Below are positions 1 through 6,744 of a stretch of DNA of 64,000 nucleotides, in pieces. This DNA comes from Scandinavium lactucae (GTDB taxonomy: Bacteria > Pseudomonadota > Gammaproteobacteria > Enterobacterales > Enterobacteriaceae): contig NZ_JAWXRD010000034.1 of NCBI RefSeq assembly GCF_033843265.1, positions 1-64,000 on the forward strand, in the 5' to 3' direction. Made by a program: the position numbers and the translations under genes. How positions within the stretch are numbered: position 1 is the stretch's first letter; each line of letters begins with the position of its first letter. Below the pieces are notes generated by a model that was not told where the DNA came from, ran no database searches, and worked only from the letters and a program-made list of their open reading frames with translations.

Positions 1-48
1 GACGACAGATTTACAGTCTGCTCCCTTTGGCCGCTCGGGAACCCCGCC
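1..48 (-). tRNA. tRNA-Tyr (GUA), partial, 3' half outside window
   Basis: These bases are identical to 121-168, the 5' half of the complete tRNA-Tyr next to it, and include the anticodon region. The 3' half lies off the left edge. With the next gene it forms a tandem pair with a 120-bp repeat period, as in the tyrT-tyrV operon of E. coli. It is the promoter-distal copy. Confidence 0.93.
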
Positions 49-83
49 AGGGGTATGGGTGCTACAGATACTGACCAGAATAG

Positions 84-168
84 TGGTGGCGGGGGAAGGA
101 TTCGAACCTTCGAAGTCGATGACGACAGATTTACAGTCTGCTCCCTTTGGCCGCTCGGGAACCCCGCC
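84..168 (-). tRNA. tyrT: tRNA-Tyr (anticodon GUA)
   Basis: Read on the minus strand, this 85-nt gene folds as a class II tRNA. It has a GGCGGGG/CCCCGCC acceptor stem, anticodon loop CTGTAAA, a long variable arm, a T-loop GTTCGAATC and an encoded CCA. The length equals E. coli tRNA-Tyr. Compared with the E. coli sequence as I recall it, acceptor pair 3-70 is C-G instead of U-A (a compensatory change), and the anticodon stem closes with a G-U pair. It is the promoter-proximal member of the tandem pair. Confidence 0.97.
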
Positions 169-215
169 AGGGGTAATGCTTTTACTGGCCTGCTCCCTTT
201 TGGGAAGCGGGGCGC

Positions 216-243
216 ATCATATCAAATGACGCGCCGCTGTAAA
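216..243 (-). promoter_or_regulatory. tyrT-like stable-RNA promoter
   Basis: On the minus strand there is a -35 TTTACA (238-243), a 16-bp spacer and a -10 TATGAT (216-221). A GC-rich discriminator beginning GCGCCCCGC follows, which is the hallmark of stringently controlled stable-RNA promoters. The hexamers match the E. coli tyrT promoter as I recall it. Upstream FIS sites are expected from the family, but I could not score them by eye. Confidence 0.88.
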
Positions 244-320
244 GACTTCCTTTCAGGAAAATGAACCGTTTGCGCGCTTTTTGCCCATAACGTTTAAAAG
301 CGCTGCAACGGCCATTTGAC

Positions 321-1163
321 TTACAGAATAATTGTCCGATTACCGTACACGAACACACGCTGGGCAAGAACCTGATACAACGCGCGGCTGAGGACGTTTT
401 TCTCTACGTCTCGGCCCGCACGCATCATGTCTTCCGCGGTGTAGGTATGATCGACGTGAATGACGTCCTGCATGATGATTGGGCCTTCATCCAGATTGTC
501 GTTCACGTAGTGCGCTGTAGCACCGATGATTTTCACGCCGCGATCGTAGGCCTGCTGATACGGGCGCGCACCGATAAACGCGGGCAGGAACGAATGGTGA
601 ATATTGATAATTTTATTCGGGAAGCGTGACACGAAGGCCGGGGTCAGGACTCGCATGTATTTCGCCAGCACCACGTAATCGGGCTGATGGGCGTCAATCG
701 CGTCGGCCATCAGGGCATCATGCTCTTCGCGGGTGTGGCCTTCGTGGCTAACCAGCTCAAACGGCACGTCGAATTTCTCAACCAACGAACGCAGGGTGTC
801 GTGGTTACCAATGACCGCGGCAATGTCAACATCCAGGCCGCCATAATTGGCTTTCATCAGTAGGTCGCCCAGACAGTGCGCTTCTTTGGTGACCAGAATC
901 ACCACCCGACGACGGCCTGCAGGCGTGAGTTCGCGAATGGAACCTTCAGGTAATGCGCTGTCCAGATCGGCCAGCAGCGTGGAGTCGTTGAAAATGCCTT
1001 CAAGCTCAGTGCGCATAAAGAAACGCCCGGTGCGATGATCGACGAACTCGTTGTTCTGCACGATGTTCAGTTCATGCTTGTAGCAAATGTTAGTAATACG
1101 TGCGATCAGCCCTTTTTGATCCGGGCAGATTGTACGCAACACTTTTCGTTGTAATGAGTGCAT
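321..1163 (-). CDS. purU: Formyltetrahydrofolate deformylase PurU
   Basis: PurU hydrolyses 10-formyl-THF to formate and THF, which supplies formate to PurT and balances the one-carbon pool. At 280 aa it has the length of E. coli PurU and aligns along its whole length. An N-terminal ACT domain (about residues 5-85) should bind the glycine/methionine effectors. A formyltransferase-like domain (about 90-280) follows, with the conserved NIHHSFLPAF stretch and the LDEGPII segment that carry the active site. It lies 49 bp downstream of ychJ on the same strand, so the two may be co-transcribed. The protein is cytosolic. Confidence 0.97.
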   Translation of the reverse strand: MHSLQRKVLRTICPDQKGLIARITNICYKHELNIVQNNEFVDHRTGRFFMRTELEGIFNDSTLLADLDSALPEGSIRELTPAGRRRVVILVTKEAHCLGDLLMKANYGGLDVDIAAVIGNHDTLRSLVEKFDVPFELVSHEGHTREEHDALMADAIDAHQPDYVVLAKYMRVLTPAFVSRFPNKIINIHHSFLPAFIGARPYQQAYDRGVKIIGATAHYVNDNLDEGPIIMQDVIHVDHTYTAEDMMRAGRDVEKNVLSRALYQVLAQRVFVYGNRTIIL

Positions 1164-1212
1164 TGCGGGGGAAATCCTGTTGACGGTGTTTGCTGTTTTG
1201 GTGGCGGCTTGA

Positions 1213-1668
1213 CTAACCGCAGCACTTTTTAAATTTTTTACCCGACCCGCAAGGGCAGGGGTCGTTGCGGCCGATTAAGGGACGTGTACCATCAATATAA
1301 TACCATTGTCCATTTTCTTTTAAGAATCTTGAACGCTCAATCAGGGCACTACTCTTGCTATGTTCACTAAATCGGGCGACAAAGCTGACAAAGCCCTCAT
1401 CCGGGGTCTTGCCATCTTCGGCGGCAAAAATAGTGAGTCCCAACCATTCGGTTGTCGCAAAGCTTTGTTCCAGACTCTGACGAAATTGCTGGGGCTCGCA
1501 GGACGGATGCCAGGTCTTGAGCAGATAATCTGCGTCCTTCATCACAAAGGCGCTGTAGCGTGAGCGCATGAGCTGTGACGGCGTAGGCGCAAGCGTGTTA
1601 CCTGAAAGATATCGCTGGCAACATAGGCTATACTCCAGAGCGCTGCCGCAGGGGCAAAGTGAATGCAT
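1213..1668 (-). CDS. ychJ: SEC-C motif protein YchJ (UPF0225)
   Basis: This is a 151-aa protein of unknown function, conserved in enterobacteria. It carries cysteine clusters at both ends: CPCGSALEYSLCC near residue 5, and a C-terminal SEC-C zinc-binding motif with NDPCPCGSGKKFKKCC. The middle is an NTF2-like domain (SRFLKENGQWYYIDG). The frame stays open for 79 codons upstream, but the start at 1668 is preferred: it has a GGGAAGG ribosome site and gives the family length (about 152 aa). The gene is divergent from rssA. Zinc binding is inferred from the cysteines. Confidence 0.93.
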   Translation of the reverse strand: MHSLCPCGSALEYSLCCQRYLSGNTLAPTPSQLMRSRYSAFVMKDADYLLKTWHPSCEPQQFRQSLEQSFATTEWLGLTIFAAEDGKTPDEGFVSFVARFSEHSKSSALIERSRFLKENGQWYYIDGTRPLIGRNDPCPCGSGKKFKKCCG

Positions 1669-1780
1669 AAATGCCTTCCCGTTGGTGAATAAAGAAAGGC
1701 GCAACTGCGCCGGCGGCAAATATGTTAACTGACCAGTGGCAATGTGGCTACGTTGGGAATGGGGTTCAGTACTTGCAGGA

Positions 1781-2692
1781 ATGAGAAAGCTTAAAATTGG
1801 TTTAGCCTTGGGGTCAGGCGCGGCGCGAGGATGGTCACACATCGGCGTCATCAACGCGCTGCAGAAAATGGGCATTGAGATTGATATCGTTGCAGGGTGT
1901 TCCATTGGTTCTCTGGTGGGCGCGGCTTATGCCTGCGATCGATTACCGGTGCTTGAGAAATGGGTGTGCTCCTTCAATTCATGGGACGTTTTACGCCTGA
2001 TGGACCTCTCCTGGCGACGCGGTGGACTGCTGCGTGGAGAACGCGTGTTCAGCCACTTTCGTCAACTCATTCCCGTCGACAATATCGAATCTTGCCAACG
2101 TCGCTTTGCTTCCGTTGCCACTAATCTGAGTACTGGCCGCGAACTGTGGTTCACCGAAGGTGACCTGCATATGGCCGTGCGTGCTTCCTGCAGCATTCCC
2201 GGGTTGATGTCGCCCGTCATGCACAACGGCTACTGGCTGGTCGACGGCGCGGTGGTGAATCCGATTCCGGTGTCGCTCACGCGCGCATTGGGTGCCGATA
2301 TCGTGATCGCTGTCGATTTGCAGCACGACGCGCATTTAATGCAACAAGATTTGTTATCCGTGAACCTTCAGCCCGATCCACAGTCTTCTGAAAGTGATGA
2401 GGCGCTGAGCTGGCATGAACGTTTTCGCGCAAGGCTGGGCCGCATGACATCGCGCCGGACGGCAATCACACCGACGGCTATGGAGATCATGACGACCTCT
2501 ATTCAGGTGCTGGAAAACCGATTAAAGCGCAACCGTATGGCAGGTGATCCACCTGATATCCTGTTGCAACCTTTTTGCCCGCAGATTTCAACGCTCGATT
2601 TCCACCGTGCGCCCGCGGCCATCGCCGCCGGACAACTCTCGGTAGAGAAAAAAATGGACGAACTTTTACCGCTCGTCCGGAGCCAGGCTTAG
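1781..2692 (+). CDS. rssA: Patatin-like phospholipase RssA
   Basis: RssA is a 303-aa patatin-family serine hydrolase whose substrate in enterobacteria is not established. The oxyanion loop GSGAARGW lies at residues 11-18, the nucleophile motif GCSIG puts Ser at 41, and the dyad Asp is D154 in DGAVVNP. There is no signal peptide. The start at 1781 is chosen over an upstream ATG because it follows GCAGGA and gives the E. coli N-terminus. It is the first gene of the rssAB pair, 88 bp before rssB, as in E. coli. Confidence 0.96.
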   Translation: MRKLKIGLALGSGAARGWSHIGVINALQKMGIEIDIVAGCSIGSLVGAAYACDRLPVLEKWVCSFNSWDVLRLMDLSWRRGGLLRGERVFSHFRQLIPVDNIESCQRRFASVATNLSTGRELWFTEGDLHMAVRASCSIPGLMSPVMHNGYWLVDGAVVNPIPVSLTRALGADIVIAVDLQHDAHLMQQDLLSVNLQPDPQSSESDEALSWHERFRARLGRMTSRRTAITPTAMEIMTTSIQVLENRLKRNRMAGDPPDILLQPFCPQISTLDFHRAPAAIAAGQLSVEKKMDELLPLVRSQA

Positions 2693-2780
2693 GGCATTTT
2701 CGATTACTTCAGCAAATTCTGACAGGCGATAGCACGAATAGCGTGCCACTATTTACTTATCGTCTGCCAGGGGAGATATC

Positions 2781-3794
2781 ATGACGCAGCCATTGGCGGG
2801 AAAACACATTCTTATCGTCGAGGATGAGCCGGTTTTCCGCTCACTACTGGATTCGTGGCTTTCATCGCTGGGCGCAGAAACCGCCCTGGCTGAAGACGGC
2901 CAGAGTGCCCTGGACTTAATGGCAGAGGTTAATCCTGATCTGATGATCTGCGACATCGAAATGCCACGGATGAACGGACTCAAACTGGTCGAATCTTTGC
3001 GTAACAGTGGCAATCAGTTGCCGATCCTGATTATCTCCGCGACCGAAAACATGTCTGATATCGCCAAAGCGCTGCGGCTTGGCGTGCAGGATGTGATGCT
3101 TAAACCTGTCAAAGATCTCAATCGTCTGCGTGAAACCGTTTTTGCCTGTCTCTATCCTGCGATGTTCAATTCCCGCGTTGAGGAAGAAGAGCGTTTATTT
3201 GAAGACTGGGATGCGCTGGTCAGTAATCCCTCAGCGGCAGCAAAATTATTGCAGGAACTTCAGCCACCGGTCCAACAGGTTATTTCGCATTGTCGTATTA
3301 ACTACCGGCAGCTGGTATCAGCGGATAATCCCGGCCTGGTGCTCGATATTGCACCACTTTCAGATAAAGATCTGGCGTTTTATTGTCTGGACGTGACGCG
3401 TGCCGGTGATAATGGTGTGTTAGCCGCACTTTTATTACGTGCTTTATTTAACGGCTTGTTACAAGAACAGCTTGCTCATGAAGGTCAGCGTTTGCCTGAA
3501 TTAGGCAGTTTGTTAAAACAGGTCAATCAATTGCTGCGCCAGGCCAATTTACCAGGACAATTCCCGCTACTGGTTGGGTATTACCATAGCGAAATTAAAA
3601 ATCTGATCCTTGTTTCTGCGGGTCTTAACGGCACACTTAACACCGGCGAGCATCAAATACAGATCAGTAATGGCGTTCCGTTGGGGACGTTGGGCAATGC
3701 TTATTTAAATCAAATCAGCCAACGCTGCGAATCGTGGCAGTGCCAAATTTGGGGAGCGGGTGGGCGCTTGCGCTTAATGTTGTCTGCGGAATGA
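2781..3794 (+). CDS. rssB: Sigma-S adaptor / response regulator RssB
   Basis: RssB delivers RpoS to ClpXP for degradation and is countered by anti-adaptors in starvation. It has 337 aa, as in E. coli. The N-terminal receiver domain (about 8-125) has the acidic pair in VEDEP and phospho-acceptor D58 in MICDIEMPRMNG. The C-terminal half is a degenerate PP2C-like effector domain. The gap after rssA could hold the sigma-S-dependent feedback promoter known in E. coli. A GGGGAG ribosome site precedes the ATG. It links functionally to rprA at 60.2 kb, which acts on RpoS synthesis. Confidence 0.97.
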   Translation: MTQPLAGKHILIVEDEPVFRSLLDSWLSSLGAETALAEDGQSALDLMAEVNPDLMICDIEMPRMNGLKLVESLRNSGNQLPILIISATENMSDIAKALRLGVQDVMLKPVKDLNRLRETVFACLYPAMFNSRVEEEERLFEDWDALVSNPSAAAKLLQELQPPVQQVISHCRINYRQLVSADNPGLVLDIAPLSDKDLAFYCLDVTRAGDNGVLAALLLRALFNGLLQEQLAHEGQRLPELGSLLKQVNQLLRQANLPGQFPLLVGYYHSEIKNLILVSAGLNGTLNTGEHQIQISNGVPLGTLGNAYLNQISQRCESWQCQIWGAGGRLRLMLSAE

Positions 3795-3802
3795 GCAATT
3801 AG

Positions 3803-3830
3803 CCGGGGAGCCCCGGTTATTGCTTTCTCT
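3803..3830 (+). terminator. Probable terminator after rssB
   Basis: CCGGGG and CCCCGG face each other across a 2-nt gap (in practice a 4-nt loop), followed by an imperfect T-rich tract TTATTGCTTTCT. It lies 8 nt after the rssB stop. The U-tract is broken, so termination may be partial. Confidence 0.6.
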
Positions 3831-3993
3831 CCTTTCAGACAGTGGTGGTACTATCAGCAGGATTTATACGTAAAAATCCTAATTCAAGGTTAACGTGTCC
3901 TTTTCAGACCAGATTGACCAATCGGTACTGATATACTCAACGCGTTATTAATTAACGAGCACGTTCAAAAGTTGAACAGTTCAGGAGATTTCA

Positions 3994-4902
3994 ATGGCTG
4001 CATTAAATTCGAAAGTCACTAAGGCCGTAATCCCGGTAGCGGGATTGGGTACCAGGATGTTGCCCGCCACTAAAGCGATTCCTAAGGAAATGCTGCCGCT
4101 GGTCGACAAGCCATTAATTCAGTATGTTGTCAATGAATGCATTGCTGCAGGTATTACTGAAATTGTGCTGGTGACCCACTCTTCGAAAAACTCGATCGAA
4201 AACCATTTTGATACCAGTTTTGAACTTGAAGCAATGCTGGAAAAACGCGTGAAGCGCCAGTTGCTGGAAGAAGTGCAGTCTATTTGCCCGCCACACGTGA
4301 CCATTATGCAGGTCCGTCAGGGTCTGGCAAAAGGCCTGGGCCACGCAGTGCTGTGTGCCCATCCGGTCGTCGGTAACGAGCCAGTGGCCGTTATTCTGCC
4401 GGACGTGATTCTGGATGAATACGAATCCGATTTGTCTCGCGACAACCTCGCGGAAATGATTAAGCGTTTTGATGAGACAGGTGCCAGCCAGATTATGGTT
4501 GAGCCGGTTGATGACGTGACTGCGTACGGCGTGGTGGATTGCAAAGGTGAAGCCCTGAACCCGGGTGACAGCGTGCCAATGGTCGGCGTGGTTGAGAAAC
4601 CTAAAGCTGACGTGGCCCCATCAAACCTGGCGGTCGTAGGCCGTTACGTGCTGAGCGCAGAAATTTGGCCACTGCTGGCGAAAACGCCTCCGGGAGCCGG
4701 GGACGAAATCCAGCTGACTGACGCTATCGATATGCTTATCGAGAAGGAAACGGTTGAAGCCTATCACATGAAAGGCAAGAGCCACGATTGCGGTAATAAA
4801 CTGGGTTATATGCGTGCGTTTGTTGAATATGGTATTCGCCATAATTCACTGGGTGCGGATTTTAAAGCCTGGCTGGAAGATACCGTGGGCACTGGCAAGT
4901 AA
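3994..4902 (+). CDS. galU: UTP-glucose-1-phosphate uridylyltransferase GalU
   Basis: GalU makes UDP-glucose from UTP and glucose-1-phosphate, the precursor for LPS core, trehalose, osmoregulated glucans and galactose metabolism. It has 302 aa, the E. coli length. The nucleotide-binding signature GLGTRMLPATKAIPKEM lies near the N-terminus (about residues 17-33), and VEKP occurs in the sugar-binding half. It has a TCAGGAG ribosome site, is monocistronic, and has its own terminator. Confidence 0.98.
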   Translation: MAALNSKVTKAVIPVAGLGTRMLPATKAIPKEMLPLVDKPLIQYVVNECIAAGITEIVLVTHSSKNSIENHFDTSFELEAMLEKRVKRQLLEEVQSICPPHVTIMQVRQGLAKGLGHAVLCAHPVVGNEPVAVILPDVILDEYESDLSRDNLAEMIKRFDETGASQIMVEPVDDVTAYGVVDCKGEALNPGDSVPMVGVVEKPKADVAPSNLAVVGRYVLSAEIWPLLAKTPPGAGDEIQLTDAIDMLIEKETVEAYHMKGKSHDCGNKLGYMRAFVEYGIRHNSLGADFKAWLEDTVGTGK

Positions 4903-4921
4903 TTTGTCCGCCTGCCGTACC

Positions 4922-4952
4922 AACCGGGGTCCTGTAAAGGCCCCGGTTTTTT
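4922..4952 (+). terminator. galU intrinsic terminator
   Basis: Stem AACCGGGG (4922-4929) pairs with CCCCGGTT (4941-4948) across an 11-nt loop and runs into TTTTTT. It begins 19 nt after the galU stop. Confidence 0.9.
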
Positions 4953-5020
4953 ATTGCCTGTTGTCGGAGGTGCTTTAAAACCAGGCAGGTTATGCGTGCC
5001 CTCGGCCAATTTCAGGATAA

Positions 5021-5046
5021 AAAAAATCCCGCAGGGCGGGATTTTT
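5021..5046 (-). terminator. hns terminator, probably bidirectional
   Basis: Stem AATCCCGC/GCGGGATT has a 3-nt loop, an A-run on the left and a T-run on the right. It can stop hns transcription leftwards and any readthrough from galU rightwards. It lies about 30 nt past the hns stop. Confidence 0.87.
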
Positions 5047-5075
5047 CAACAAACGTGCATAAGAAACAAGGAAGA

Positions 5076-5486
5076 TTAAATCAGGAAATCGTCCAGTGAT
5101 TTACCCTGCTCATCCATTGCTTTTTTGATGATTGCCGGAGTACGACCCTGGCCGGTCCAAGTTTTGGTTTCGCCGTTTTCATCAACGTAGCTATATTTAG
5201 CCGGGCGAGCTGCACGTTTAGCTTTAGCACCAGATTTGCTCTGAGCAGCAATGCTGTTCAGCAGTTCATTTGGATCAATGCCATCAGCGATCAGCATTTC
5301 ACGGTATTGCTGCAGTTTACGAGTGCGCTCTTCAACTTCAGCAGCGGCCGCGCTTTCTTCTTCGCGACGTTCGTTAACAACAACTTCTAATTTTTCCAGC
5401 ATTTCTTCGAGCGTTTCGAGAGTGCATTCTCTTGCCTGCGCACGAAGAGTACGGATGTTGTTCAAAATTTTAAGTGCTTCGCTCAT
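5076..5486 (-). CDS. hns: Nucleoid-associated silencer H-NS
   Basis: H-NS binds curved AT-rich DNA and silences horizontally acquired genes, probably including AT-rich loci such as the fimbrial operon here. It has 136 aa, one short of the E. coli protein, ending at DDFLI without the last two residues. The N-terminal coiled-coil oligomerisation domain (1-65) is almost identical to E. coli. The linker (about 80-95) is Ala/Lys rich. The DNA-binding domain carries the AT-hook-like TGQGRTP with Q113-G114-R115 as minor-groove contacts. Confidence 0.98.
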   Translation of the reverse strand: MSEALKILNNIRTLRAQARECTLETLEEMLEKLEVVVNERREEESAAAAEVEERTRKLQQYREMLIADGIDPNELLNSIAAQSKSGAKAKRAARPAKYSYVDENGETKTWTGQGRTPAIIKKAMDEQGKSLDDFLI

Positions 5487-5530
5487 TGTAGTATTCTCAA
5501 ACTTATATTGTGGGGTGGTTTGTTGAGGTA

Positions 5531-5559
5531 ATAATAGAGCGTTAATTTCAGATGTGCAA
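5531..5559 (-). promoter_or_regulatory. hns promoter
   Basis: On the minus strand, -35 TTGCAC (5554-5559), a 17-bp spacer and -10 TATTAT (5531-5536) lie about 45 bp before the hns ATG. The downstream leader resembles the E. coli hns leader. Autorepression by H-NS is known in E. coli and suits the AT-rich DNA around it. Confidence 0.75.
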
Positions 5560-5977
5560 TAGGGGGGATTGTAAGGAAGTCAAAATATCGTGTTATTTAG
5601 CGGTATTATTAATTAGGTAAAGTTAAATTTTTCGCGTGAGTTCACATTTGATGCGCTTATTGTCTGGCCGTAATCTTAAGAACACCCTTACAAAGTAAGC
5701 TCTTTTGAATGTTTCACCGCAGGTATATATCCTTGGCTCACAAATATCAGCCTTTAGTATTAGTCGTAGGGTAAGCCCTCGTTTTCCTTCATTTCAATAG
5801 AAACTGAATCATAACCCAGGTAAACCCTTTTGTTGCCTAGAGGCACCCAGGCCCCCTCATAACGCAGGGTTATCTTTAGGTTGATGCAGAACAAAAACGT
5901 CTATCTGACTGTTATTATAGATAAGAAGAACTTAATATTTTACCTTCAGCCGTAATGGATTGTGACTTTCGTGAGCG
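5560..5977. other. AT-rich hns-tdk intergenic region
   Basis: About 420 bp between the divergent hns and tdk promoters show no convincing ORF, RNA gene or repeat. The sequence is AT-rich with several short A/T runs. This suits H-NS/FIS binding and curvature, as in the long hns upstream region of E. coli, but no individual site can be defended by eye. Confidence 0.5.
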
Positions 5978-6005
5978 CTGAAATTGGCCCGGAATATGGT
6001 ACAAT
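5978..6005 (+). promoter_or_regulatory. tdk promoter with extended -10
   Basis: -35-like CTGAAA (5978-5983), a 16-bp spacer and an extended -10 TGGTACAAT (hexamer 6000-6005) lie 39 bp upstream of the tdk start. Confidence 0.6.
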
Positions 6006-6044
6006 TCGTGCCGTTAAATCACGATGATTGGGGTGATGCTGCGA

Positions 6045-6671
6045 ATGGCACAGCTTTATTTTTACTACTCTGCAATGAACGCAGGGAAGTCGACTGCGTT
6101 GCTGCAGTCTTCCTACAATTACCAGGAGCGCGGGATGCGTACCCTGGTTTATACCGCAGAAATTGATGACAGATTTGGTGCAGGCAAAGTAAGTTCCCGC
6201 ATCGGCCTGTCGTCACCTGCGAAGCTCTACAACCAGCAGACGTCGTTGTATCACGATATCGCCGCTGAGCACGCGAAAGAGCCGATTCACTGCGTTCTGG
6301 TGGATGAGAGCCAGTTCCTGACCCGCGAGCAGGTTTACGCCCTGTCAGAGGTCGTGGATGAGCTGGATATTCCTGTATTGTGCTATGGCCTGCGTACGGA
6401 TTTTCGTGGCGAGCTATTTATCGGCAGCCAGTATTTGCTCTCCTGGGCAGATAAGCTGGTAGAGTTAAAAACGATCTGCTTCTGTGGGCGCAAGGCGAGT
6501 ATGGTTCTGCGGCTCGATCAGGAAGGGCGGCCTTACAACGAAGGTGAACAGGTGGTGATTGGCGGCAACGAACGCTACGTCTCAGTATGTCGTAAACACT
6601 ACAAAGAGGCGCTAGTCGAAGGCTCTCTGAGCACCATTCAGCAGCGAGTAAGGGGCAGGGTGGAGGAGTAA
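6045..6671 (+). CDS. tdk: Thymidine kinase (type II)
   Basis: Tdk phosphorylates thymidine with ATP in pyrimidine salvage. It has 208 aa (E. coli 205). P-loop SAMNAGKST lies at residues 9-17. The Walker B-like VLVDESQF carries the catalytic Glu; E. coli has Cys where this Ser follows. The C-terminal zinc region includes ICFCGRKA. The start at 6045 is chosen over an in-frame ATG seven codons upstream because it gives the family N-terminus MAQLYFYY, with GGGGTGA ahead of it. Confidence 0.97.
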   Translation: MAQLYFYYSAMNAGKSTALLQSSYNYQERGMRTLVYTAEIDDRFGAGKVSSRIGLSSPAKLYNQQTSLYHDIAAEHAKEPIHCVLVDESQFLTREQVYALSEVVDELDIPVLCYGLRTDFRGELFIGSQYLLSWADKLVELKTICFCGRKASMVLRLDQEGRPYNEGEQVVIGGNERYVSVCRKHYKEALVEGSLSTIQQRVRGRVEE

Positions 6672-6701
6672 TCCTTTCGCTTCTTTCTTGCATACAGACA
6701 T

Positions 6702-6731
6702 AAAAAAACCCGCCATTTTGGCGGGTTTTTT
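6702..6731. terminator. Bidirectional terminator between tdk and adhE
   Basis: CCCGCC/GGCGGG with a 5-nt loop is flanked by an A7 tract on the left and a T7 tract on the right. It serves convergent tdk (plus) and adhE (minus). Confidence 0.93.
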
Positions 6732-6744
6732 ATTGGGCTTTCAA

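Noticed and set aside
84..172. Tandem 120-bp repeat at the left edge as a CRISPR or mobile repeat
   Set aside because: It is explained by two tRNA-Tyr genes in series. No CRISPR array, insertion sequence, integrase or phage gene was seen anywhere in the window.
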